DNA from: CAZVCJ01 sp964625745
GTDB lineage: Bacteria; Chloroflexota; Anaerolineae; VGOG01
Direction: 5' to 3'
NCBI GenBank assembly: GCA_964625745.1
Contig: CAZVCJ010000063.1
Coordinates: 1-20,819 of the forward strand
DNA length: 20,819 nt
This document shows, one piece after another, positions 7,712 through 14,405 of this stretch (position 1 is its first letter; every line of letters begins with the position of its first letter). The translations under genes were made by a program, and so were the position numbers. The notes below the pieces were generated by a model that was not told where the DNA came from, searched no databases, and was given only the letters and a program-made list of their open reading frames with translations.

Positions 7712-8461
7712 TTAACTGCCGTCACTCGGAATCTGGCGCGCTGGACAAATATCCAAGAGTTCGCTCAAGGTGTGGATTACCAGGTCGGGTTTGTTCTCGC
7801 CGGTGGGGGGCTCCTTCTCCAACGTAGCCGGCTCCATCAGGACGATGACCATCCCGAAGCCAGCCAACCGGGCGCCCAAAATATCGCGGGAGGGATTATC
7901 TCCCACATACATCGACCGGGCGGGGGCGACGCCAGCCCTGCGAGCCGCTTCCAGGTAGATCTCCGGACCCGGTTTCCGGCATCCGGCTTTGGAAGACAGA
8001 ACCACTGTCTCAAAGTACCCGGTGAGACCGTCCTCCTCCAGCCAGTCTGGGATTTCTGTCTCGGTGATGGTGTTGGCGATAATCCCCAGGCAGTAGCCCC
8101 GTCTGCTCAACTCAATTACTACTCGTTTGACATCCGGCCGTGGGACTCGGCGCCCGTCGCGATCGCGCCACAGACGAGTCAATTTCCCCGCCAGCGGTGC
8201 AATCTTGTCGGCCGGAAAATCCGGCAGCATCCAGCGTGTCCACAATTCCCTTTCGGATGCTTCGATCAAGGTCTCCTTGGCCCACTTACGGTAGACTTGA
8301 TATCGTTCCTTCAGTCGCTTGCAGAACGCCTCAGGCGACTCTTGTGCTCCGACCAACGTAACGAGCTGCTGTCTTGCCTGGGCCTGGAACGCATCGTCTT
8401 TCACTACAATCCGCATCGTATTGCCGACGTCAATGAAAATGGCTTCGATGTCGCGATTCAT
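7712..8461 (-). CDS. HAD-superfamily hydrolase (subfamily IA-like)
   Basis: A 249-residue cytoplasmic HAD-fold protein, a probable phosphatase or phosphatase-like protein. Motif I is FIDVGNT (nucleophile D11; the usual second Asp is Gly). Motif II reads IIANT where Ser/Thr is normal, motif III is CRKPGPEIY with its Lys, and motif IV is GDNPSRD with both acidic residues. The ATG at 8461 is preferred over the upstream in-frame GTG (8470) because AAGGTGG lies just before it and the GTG would overlap that site. It is clearly paralogous to the first half of the tandem-HAD gene in this cluster (shared DVG-T, VVLSS, RKP-P, GD--SRD patterns). The substrate is unknown; the altered motif II leaves real catalytic doubt. 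Confidence 0.85.
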   Translation of the reverse strand: MNRDIEAIFIDVGNTMRIVVKDDAFQAQARQQLVTLVGAQESPEAFCKRLKERYQVYRKWAKETLIEASERELWTRWMLPDFPADKIAPLAGKLTRLWRDRDGRRVPRPDVKRVVIELSRRGYCLGIIANTITETEIPDWLEEDGLTGYFETVVLSSKAGCRKPGPEIYLEAARRAGVAPARSMYVGDNPSRDILGARLAGFGMVIVLMEPATLEKEPPTGENKPDLVIHTLSELLDICPARQIPSDGS

Positions 8462-8503
8462 CTCCTCCACCTTTCACGTGTGTTATTCGCGCTAACAATG
8501 TTT

Positions 8504-9886
8504 TTACTCAATCCCGCCAGATGCCAACTCGTACTTGCCCTGGACGCCCTTCACCTCCAATCGGTCGGGCGCTCGCTGGACTTGGAGCCGGAAATAGCTG
8601 CCGAAGGCACGGGCCAGCCGGCACGCCTCCTCAGGGTACTGGTCAATGAGATTGACATGCTCTCGCGGATCCTCGATCAGATTGTAGAGCTCGTCTGGTT
8701 CCCCCTCTGGCCGCAGGATCAGGCTCCACGTCCGATCCCGCACGCAGCGGTCCACTGCCTCATGGTAGCCGGTGATGATCACTTGCCGATGCTCGTCGGT
8801 ATCGCCCCGCAGCACCGGCAGGAAGCTGCGACCGTGCATGGAAGAGGTGTTGTTGCCCATGCCCAGCACCTCCAGCAGGGTAGGCAGCAGGTCGTGGAAC
8901 TGGACGATGGCCTGGGTGCGGCGCGCACCCTGGCCGCCGGGCAGGCGGATCAAAAACGGAACTTTGAGCAACTCGCTGTACAGGCGATCGCCGCCCTTGA
9001 GGAACTTGCCGTGGTCGGCCAGCGGATGGCCGTGGTCGGCCAGCAGGACGATGACTGAGTCATCGTAGTAGCCCAGGTCCTTGAGCGCGTGAAACAGCCG
9101 ACCCAGGCAGTGGTCCACAAAGGCCGCTTCCCCCGCGTACAGACCCCGAATGTGGCGGACCTCCTCAGGCGTTGCCCAGCCCTCCACCGGCCCGCCCATG
9201 GGCAAGATCAGCCGCGGGCCGCGATAGCTGGGATCGGTGTAGGTATCGAAGCGGGTGGGTGGGTCCCACGGCTCGTGGGGGTCGAAGCAGTCAATCAAGG
9301 CGAAGACGCTCGGATGAACGCGGTTGCGCTTCAGCCAATCCACAGCCTCGTCCACCACTTTGGCCGGGAACCAATCCTCCTCGCGGGTGAAGTCATCGGT
9401 GTTGGCCAGGAACTGGGCCACGCGGCCACGCCATAACGTATCATAGTGTTCGTTGACGTAGTCGTCCAGATTGCGACTGGGCGGATGTGAGGTCCACGGG
9501 TCGTACTCCTGCCCCCTGATCCAGCGATAGGCGTGAAACCCGCGATGGAAGTTCATACCTGGCGCCCGGTAGTGATACGTATCGCTGATCAGGCCGCACA
9601 CGTATCCTTCGGCCCGCAGAATCTCGGCCACGGAGATGTCCTCTTTGGCCAGCGGCTGCCAGGGGCGGTAGGGCAGGGTGCGCTGGCCGGTGAGGATCTG
9701 CGTGCGCACCGGTATAGTGGGCAGTGCTTCCGGGTAGGCGTTGTCGCAGACGACACATTCCTGGGCGAAGGCATCCAGGTTGGGTGTCTGGCAGGCGGGG
9801 ATGCCCTCGAAGACGGGTTGATCGCCGTTGTAGAAGCTGATATGGTCCTGACGAAAGCTGTCCAGTACGATAACGATGACGTTCAT
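8504..9886 (-). CDS. Alkaline-phosphatase/sulfatase-superfamily hydrolase with Thr at the nucleophile position
   Basis: A 460-residue sulfatase-fold protein without a signal peptide, hence probably cytoplasmic. It has the N-terminal metal motif VLDSFRQDH (D9, D14), FDPHEPW (201-207, H204), and the C-terminal ADHGHPLADHGK block (D284, H285) followed by KGG. In true sulfatases the activated residue lies in C/S-x-P-x-R; here the segment is TIPVR (57-61), so Thr57 replaces the Cys/Ser converted to formylglycine. Thr nucleophiles are known in phosphodiesterases and phosphoglycerol transferases of the same superfamily, so a phosphoester hydrolase is likelier than a sulfatase. The start overlaps the upstream stop by ATGA (9883-9886), and GAGAGGAGA precedes it, implying translational coupling to the tandem-HAD gene. 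Confidence 0.85.
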   Translation of the reverse strand: MNVIVIVLDSFRQDHISFYNGDQPVFEGIPACQTPNLDAFAQECVVCDNAYPEALPTIPVRTQILTGQRTLPYRPWQPLAKEDISVAEILRAEGYVCGLISDTYHYRAPGMNFHRGFHAYRWIRGQEYDPWTSHPPSRNLDDYVNEHYDTLWRGRVAQFLANTDDFTREEDWFPAKVVDEAVDWLKRNRVHPSVFALIDCFDPHEPWDPPTRFDTYTDPSYRGPRLILPMGGPVEGWATPEEVRHIRGLYAGEAAFVDHCLGRLFHALKDLGYYDDSVIVLLADHGHPLADHGKFLKGGDRLYSELLKVPFLIRLPGGQGARRTQAIVQFHDLLPTLLEVLGMGNNTSSMHGRSFLPVLRGDTDEHRQVIITGYHEAVDRCVRDRTWSLILRPEGEPDELYNLIEDPREHVNLIDQYPEEACRLARAFGSYFRLQVQRAPDRLEVKGVQGKYELASGGIE

Positions 9887-11334
9887 GGTCTCCTCTCTCG
9901 TTCTGTCAGGATAGGCAGGGTTAGTAGATCACTGAAGAATTCGATGTAGAAGTCGGCTTCAACGTCCTTCCCGTAATTGAAGGCCACCGTCGTCATGCCC
10001 ACCGCCTTGGCCCCCTGCAATTCCGACGCCTTGTGGCCCACAAAGGCAGCCTCTTTCGGCTCGATCCCCAGCTCATCCAAAGCTATGCGATAGATGGGGG
10101 GGGCCGGCTTGCGCACTCCTACCTCGCAGGATGAGACGAAGGTATCCCACACATGGCCTATCCCCTCCTCATCGAACCATTCCAACTTCACGCTGGTAGG
10201 CTGATAGGTGTCGGTCACCACGCCCAGCAAAAGGCCCCGTTCTTTCAGGGCCAGCAACGTTTCCTTCACCCCATCGAAAAAGACGACGTCGTTGCTTTCT
10301 TCTTCAAGCACCTTCCTTCCCCAGGCCAGATTCTCCTCGCCCCGAACGCCATAGAATCTCAATACCTTGTCCTGATATTCCTGCTTGGTGAGCCTGCCCA
10401 CAAAAGCCATTGTTCTGAGCTTCTCCCTTTCCTGCTTCGGCATGGGGGACAGGCTCAGGCCCAGTTCTGCCAGGAAGGCAGCCAGCCGCTCCTTTTCGCG
10501 AGGGCGCTGGTAGAGCAAGTCTCCTGCATCAAACAGTAGCGCCTTGATCTCCCTCGCTTCTGGCTTGGAGGGTGCGGTTCTTTTGACTGATTTGCGCCGC
10601 TCCTCCTCCAACACGTCCAGCAATTCCCCCATATCAAGCAGGAGAAAGTCGGGCACTGCATCATGGCTATCCGGCCCGTCAATGGGCGGGTGCTCGATCT
10701 GGATAGCCAGCCGATAGCCGGCTTGCTTGGCGCCAAGAACATCGCGCGAGACTTTGTCGCCAATGTGAACACAAGCATTGGGTGAGACCCCCGCCAATTG
10801 AGCGGCGTATAGAAAAATAGCCGGGTCAGGCTTACGCCGACCGTAGACGGACGAGAGGACAACGGGGTTGAAATAATCGCTGATCCCATATCGCTGAAGG
10901 GTGCAGGGAACCATTCCCCGGCTGATCACGTTGCTGATAATCCCGATCTTGAGACCCATCGCTTTGATGGCTTCCAGCACGGCCGGCATCTCGGAGCGCA
11001 TCTCCTTCTTGTAGAACTGCGTCTCGACAAAGAATGACAGCCCTTCTGCTACGGCAGCTAACTTCCCTGGCGGCAGGCTGAGATCAACGAAGATATACTC
11101 TTGCCAGATTCTTGGGGGCTCTAGTTCCACAAGGGATCTCCTATTCCAGGTACGATATCGAAGAAGGCCCTTCTTGATGACCTGGTACAACTCCTCAGTT
11201 GTAAGCCCAGGGTCGAGACCCCACTCCACCAGTTGATGACGCAACTGGGCGGTGGCCGCCAGGCGTAATTCATCGTCGTAATATAGCGTCTCAATAGTAC
11301 CGCCCACGTCAAAGAAGACGGCCTCGATAGCCAT
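9883..11334 (-). CDS. Tandem double-HAD-domain protein
   Basis: A 483-residue protein made of two complete HAD-fold domains joined by a charged linker (about 244-262). Domain 1 (1-240): FFDVGGT (D9), IISN (S134), GRRKPDP (K168), IGDKVSRD (D193, D198). Domain 2 (263-483): LLFDAGD (D269), VVTDT (T374), VRKPAP (K409), but motif IV reads VGHKASEL, so the metal-binding Asp is His434 and the next acid is Glu438. Domain 1 closely resembles the single-domain HAD gene two genes downstream, and domain 2 is more diverged. The ATG has AGGA about 7 nt upstream and lies just past a strong hairpin (11373-11406). Its stop overlaps the next start. The likely role is phosphoester hydrolysis in the cytoplasm by domain 1, with domain 2 perhaps regulatory or inactive. 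Confidence 0.85.
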   Translation of the reverse strand: MAIEAVFFDVGGTIETLYYDDELRLAATAQLRHQLVEWGLDPGLTTEELYQVIKKGLLRYRTWNRRSLVELEPPRIWQEYIFVDLSLPPGKLAAVAEGLSFFVETQFYKKEMRSEMPAVLEAIKAMGLKIGIISNVISRGMVPCTLQRYGISDYFNPVVLSSVYGRRKPDPAIFLYAAQLAGVSPNACVHIGDKVSRDVLGAKQAGYRLAIQIEHPPIDGPDSHDAVPDFLLLDMGELLDVLEEERRKSVKRTAPSKPEAREIKALLFDAGDLLYQRPREKERLAAFLAELGLSLSPMPKQEREKLRTMAFVGRLTKQEYQDKVLRFYGVRGEENLAWGRKVLEEESNDVVFFDGVKETLLALKERGLLLGVVTDTYQPTSVKLEWFDEEGIGHVWDTFVSSCEVGVRKPAPPIYRIALDELGIEPKEAAFVGHKASELQGAKAVGMTTVAFNYGKDVEADFYIEFFSDLLTLPILTERERRP

Positions 11335-11372
11335 GAGGTATCCTATCAGTCGTTATCGGCATAGTATAGTAA

Positions 11373-11406
11373 GGGGCGCTCCCACCTGCCCAGATGGGAG
11401 CGCCCC
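11373..11406 (-). terminator. Strong hairpin between the transporter and hydrolase halves of the cluster
   Basis: A perfect 12-bp stem, GGGGCGCTCCCA (11373-11384) against 11395-11406, closes a 10-nt loop. On the minus strand it is followed by TTACTATACTAT, a poor T-tract, so it may be a leaky terminator, attenuator or mRNA-processing stem rather than a full stop. No convincing promoter follows it, so the hydrolase genes may depend on read-through. Confidence 0.6.
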
Positions 11407-11463
11407 ATCTCTTTGCCAACCGAGAAGGCTCCGCGAACCCGCCTTCCCGCTTTCTCCGTGCTG

Positions 11464-11737
11464 CTATTCTCCTAGCTGGACGGTCCAGAAATCGCGGATG
11501 TCGGGCAGGTTGAGGTAGCACCAGTCGTAGTCGAGGGCCCACAGCTTATCCCTCGCTACATCCCAGCCGAACGAGCCCTCAAGGAGGGCCACATCAGTGC
11601 GCGTTGGGAGATCGCCGATGGTGTGGTAAGGTTCATAGCCTTTACCGCCCTCCTTGTCGCCCATATACCAGCGGATCATCAGCTTGGCGGCGTTGGGATG
11701 GGGGCCTGGTTGGCGATGGACGATGTGAATTCTGGTA
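11464..11737 (-). pseudogene. Truncated second solute-binding protein (C-terminal remnant)
   Basis: This frame encodes about 90 residues resembling the C-terminus of the intact binding protein just upstream. PHPNAAKL is shared exactly, the GSFGWDVARDK region parallels a matching Trp-rich stretch, and both end near RDFW. The native stop (TAG, 11464-11466) is kept, but the first three-quarters of the gene, including signal peptide and start, are missing. Homology ends near a 15-bp hairpin at 11741-11777. It reads as a former tandem copy of the binding-protein gene that lost its 5' part, probably by insertion or deletion at the hairpin. No good start or ribosome binding site is seen, so a functional protein is unlikely. 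Confidence 0.75.
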
Positions 11738-11740
11738 GGG

Positions 11741-11777
11741 TCTTTGGACACGGACAAGGTGCGTCCGTGTCCAAAGA
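11741..11777. repeat. Perfect 15-bp inverted repeat with 7-nt loop
   Basis: TCTTTGGACACGGAC (11741-11755) pairs completely with 11763-11777 across AAGGTGC. Neither strand has a T-run after it, so it is not a typical terminator. It sits exactly where the truncated binding-protein homology begins and may be a mobile-element end or repair scar. Confidence 0.75.
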
Positions 11778-11798
11778 AACCCATTCCTGCTTCTTGCA

Positions 11799-11862
11799 TA
11801 AATATCTGAACTTGTTCCTATCGGATTGCTCTTCGATTACGGGGTTTTGGTTCAAATATTTA
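11799..11862. repeat. Imperfect inverted repeat in AT-rich spacer
   Basis: TAAATATCTGAAC (11799-11811) matches the reverse complement of 11850-11862 at 12 of 13 positions, with a 38-nt spacer. With the neighbouring hairpin it makes 11741-11890 a palindrome-rich, AT-rich island between the intact binding-protein gene and its truncated copy. It may be a small non-autonomous element. Confidence 0.5.
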
Positions 11863-11895
11863 CGCACTACTCCGTAAGTTCTTGCTAAACCCGTT

Positions 11896-13164
11896 TTACT
11901 CTTCTGGCTTAGGGGTAAGCAGGCTGATCGCCCAGAAGTCGCGCACTTTCGCGGCCCATTCCCAGCCGTACACAGGATCCGTAGCCCAGGTACCCGCGTG
12001 CATTTCATCAAAAGGCAAGGCGCCTTCGGGAACCGGCATAGACGGTTGGGCAGAGTAAACGCCTATCTTGGACCAGGGAGCCATACCTTCCGGCGAGAGA
12101 ACAAATTTGATGAACAGTTTGGCCGCATTGGGGTGCGGAGCCATATTGGCAACGCCCAGATAGCTGGTCTTCTCCATACCAAAGACCGGTGTAACATCCA
12201 GGCAGGGCGCCATGGCCCCTTCTCCATCAGCGGTATTTTCAACGCTATCCCAACCGGTCCAGCCCACCCCTGGTTCTACATCCGGGTCCATGCCGAGCGT
12301 CGCATAGGCCGCGTCGACCTCATCGCCGCCGGGCTCAATGCCGGGTTTATTCTGGGCCAGCTTCTTGATAAACAGCCAGCCCGCATTCGCGAGTGCTTCA
12401 CCGGTGAAGGGGTCTGCCGCAGCGGCTGGGTCAGTGGTCCAATCTGCGCCGTAGAGTTCCTGATAGGCCGCAGCCATTTCGTCACCGTGTTGAGCAACTG
12501 TGGCCCACTTGGCCATATCGCTGACATTGGTCATTGGATCCTCCATGTAGACTTTCCCCGTAAACTTCGACTCGGTCAGCTCCCACCAGTTGGTGAACGG
12601 GCATGCATCGTCAACCTCGCCGTTGTAGCCCCACACGTCGATGGAGTGACGGGCAATCGCAAACGGCTGCTCGGGAGTCAATTCCGGCTCTACCACACCC
12701 TCCGGGACGTACGACCAGATCCATTGATTGGGCACAAATTGCCCGTACAGGATGTGGCCACTGCTTTGGAACCAGACATCCCCGACGACGTTCCCGGCTT
12801 CCTGCTCCGCCTGCATTTTGACGGCGATATCATCGGTATCGCCGCAACCAAGGGTGATGTCCGGGTATAACGCGTTCCAGGGATCCACTAATTTCGCAAT
12901 TTTGGAAGAGTTGGAATAAACACACACTGACCCTTCCAGAATTGCTGCCGCTTCGACCGCCGCCCAGTCTTCGGTAGCGGGCTGGTACGGTCCGAAACCA
13001 TTCGTCTTCGCCCATTGCTCCGCCGCAGTGAGAGGTACTTCGGTGGCGGGGGGTTGGGCCGTTGGGGGCTGGGTCGCTGCCGGCGTTGGAGTGGCCGGTG
13101 CGCCGCAGCCAGCAATAAAGCTGACCAGCAAACATACTGTCAAGAGTTTTACTAACGCTTTCAT
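11896..13164 (-). CDS. ABC transporter solute-binding lipoprotein
   Basis: A 422-residue extracytoplasmic binding protein of the large Fe3+/spermidine/2-aminoethylphosphonate/sugar-phosphate type. The signal peptide ends in a lipobox FIAGC, giving lipidated Cys20, followed by a Thr/Pro-rich tether (about 24-42) typical of Chloroflexota lipoproteins. The ATG at 13164 was chosen because AAGGAGG lies 5 nt upstream and it begins the signal peptide; an upstream in-frame start would add 17 non-signal residues. It belongs with the ATPase and permease encoded upstream. A 19-codon leader ORF overlaps its start by ATGA. No ferric-binding Tyr pair can be assigned by eye, so the ligand is open; cluster context favours a phosphorylated organic compound. 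Confidence 0.9.
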   Translation of the reverse strand: MKALVKLLTVCLLVSFIAGCGAPATPTPAATQPPTAQPPATEVPLTAAEQWAKTNGFGPYQPATEDWAAVEAAAILEGSVCVYSNSSKIAKLVDPWNALYPDITLGCGDTDDIAVKMQAEQEAGNVVGDVWFQSSGHILYGQFVPNQWIWSYVPEGVVEPELTPEQPFAIARHSIDVWGYNGEVDDACPFTNWWELTESKFTGKVYMEDPMTNVSDMAKWATVAQHGDEMAAAYQELYGADWTTDPAAAADPFTGEALANAGWLFIKKLAQNKPGIEPGGDEVDAAYATLGMDPDVEPGVGWTGWDSVENTADGEGAMAPCLDVTPVFGMEKTSYLGVANMAPHPNAAKLFIKFVLSPEGMAPWSKIGVYSAQPSMPVPEGALPFDEMHAGTWATDPVYGWEWAAKVRDFWAISLLTPKPEE

Positions 13165-13220
13165 TTCTTCCTCCTTAACTTGCAAGATAGTTGGAAAACG
13201 GAACCATTGAAACACGACAT
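13161..13220 (-). CDS. 19-residue leader ORF overlapping the binding-protein start
   Basis: ATG at 13220-13218 opens the frame MSCFNGSVFQLSCKLRRKK, ending in a TGA that overlaps the start of the lipoprotein gene (ATGA, 13161-13164). GAGGAG lies 6 nt upstream of its ATG, a very good ribosome binding site. The ribosome binding site of the lipoprotein gene lies inside this ORF, so translation of the leader should open or re-initiate at the downstream start. The peptide matches nothing I recognise; its role would be coupling rather than a product. Chance occurrence cannot be excluded. Confidence 0.5.
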   Translation of the reverse strand: MSCFNGSVFQLSCKLRRKK

Positions 13221-13265
13221 TTTTCGCTCCTCTGATTTCTTCTCCTTTCCTCCTTTCGCTCCAAA

Positions 13266-13288
13266 ATGGTCAGCACCATAATGACCAT
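13266..13288 (-). terminator. Hairpin after the ATPase gene
   Basis: ATGGTCA (13266-13272) pairs with TGACCAT (13282-13288) across a 9-nt loop, and on the minus strand is followed by TTTT. It lies 17-39 nt past the ATPase stop and before the binding-protein gene. It may be a weak terminator or a 3'-end stabiliser that separates binding-protein expression from that of the membrane components. A purine-rich stretch with two GGAGCGAAA copies follows it. Confidence 0.45.
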
Positions 13289-13304
13289 CTTGAGCCATTT
13301 TTGC

Positions 13305-14393
13305 TTAGCTTCTAGAGACGACCAAATTACCGCTTTCTTGATCGTATAGGTTAAGAGTCTTTGAATCGAACTTCAGCCAGATCTTGTCATCCATATTGAT
13401 CTTGCTGATGCCCATTTCTCTGACGGTGATCTCTGTACCTTCCAAACGCGCTATGATGGTCGAATCAGCTCCCGATGGCAAGATGGAATAAGCCGTGAAC
13501 TCCACCGCCCCCAGGTCAGGCTCTGTCGAGATGGCGACATCTTCGGGCCGCACAGCGACTACCACTTTTTCTGGCGCGTTTGATGTATCAATGGCGATCT
13601 GGAACTTCCCGAGGTTAACCGAGTTGTTCCCATCCACAACGCCATCCAGCAGATTCACCTTGGGGTTGCCAATGAAATCTGCCACAAATAGATTGGCCGG
13701 GTAATGGTAAACGGTGTCGGGGGTGTCCACTTGCTGAAGAACGCCTTCTTTCATCACGGCAATATTGGAAGACATGGTCAACGCTTCCACCTGATCGTGG
13801 GTCACGTAAACCGTGGTCGCTCCGGCAAGGCGGTGCAGGCGTTTGACTTCCGCCCGCATATCCATGCGCAGGCGGGCATCCAGGTTGGAGAGCGGTTCAT
13901 CCATCAAGAAAACTTTTGGACGATAGGCTAACATGCGCGCCAGGGCAATGCGCTGCTGCTGCCCGCCGCTCATCTCGCGCGGATAGCGGTCTTCGTAGCC
14001 TTCCATCTGCACTTCGGCCAGTGATTCTTTCACCCGCTCATCCATCTCTTCCTTGGGCAGTTTTTTGATCTCCAGCGCGAAGGTCATGTTCTTATAAACC
14101 TTCATATGCGGCCACAGGGCATAGTTCTGGAAGACCAGGCCCAGGTCCCTCTGCCCAGGGGGAAGGGAAATCCCCCGCGAGTGTGAAAATACAAGCTTAT
14201 TGCCGATATAGATCTCGCCTCCATCCGGGTCTTCAAGGCCGGCCACGCAGCGCAGCAGGGTCGTCTTGCCGCAGCCGGAGGGACCCAGCAGGGTCAGGAA
14301 CGTCCCAGGCTCGATGGTCAGACTGACGTCATTAACTGCGACCACATTACCGAAACGTTTGGTGAGATTTTTGATGGTGATGGTTGTTCCCAT
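13305..14393 (-). CDS. ABC importer ATPase (PotA/FbpC/UgpC type)
   Basis: A 362-residue ATP-binding subunit of a high-affinity importer. Walker A GPSGCGKTT, Q-loop VFQNYALWPHM, signature MSGGQQQR, Walker B VFLMDEP, D-loop SNLDARLR and H-loop VTHDQVEAL are all intact in the first 240 residues. The remaining 120 form the C-terminal TOBE-like regulatory region, with VVVAVRPEDVAI as its usual entry motif. The ATG at 14393 lies 12 nt after the permease stop with AGAGG upstream. It energises the fused permease encoded just before it and works with the lipoprotein encoded after it. The sequence alone cannot distinguish polyamine, iron, sugar or phosphonate uptake. Confidence 0.93.
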   Translation of the reverse strand: MGTTITIKNLTKRFGNVVAVNDVSLTIEPGTFLTLLGPSGCGKTTLLRCVAGLEDPDGGEIYIGNKLVFSHSRGISLPPGQRDLGLVFQNYALWPHMKVYKNMTFALEIKKLPKEEMDERVKESLAEVQMEGYEDRYPREMSGGQQQRIALARMLAYRPKVFLMDEPLSNLDARLRMDMRAEVKRLHRLAGATTVYVTHDQVEALTMSSNIAVMKEGVLQQVDTPDTVYHYPANLFVADFIGNPKVNLLDGVVDGNNSVNLGKFQIAIDTSNAPEKVVVAVRPEDVAISTEPDLGAVEFTAYSILPSGADSTIIARLEGTEITVREMGISKINMDDKIWLKFDSKTLNLYDQESGNLVVSRS

Positions 14394-14405
14394 GGTTGCC
14401 TCTCT

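Noticed and set aside
7772..9058. A 428-codon open frame on the plus strand
   Set aside because: It lies antisense to the HAD and sulfatase-fold genes, whose conserved motifs show the minus strand is coding. Its translation has no recognisable domain.
11679..12011. A 110-codon minus-strand frame across the binding-protein end and the AT-rich island
   Set aside because: It overlaps the true lipoprotein C-terminus in another frame. The island part reads like a coherent peptide but lacks a start and any recognised family, so only the repeats there are reported.
13174..13203. TTTCAA-17-TATCTT promoter-like pair upstream of the lipoprotein gene
   Set aside because: Both boxes match consensus poorly and they lie inside the leader ORF, so they are too weak to claim.
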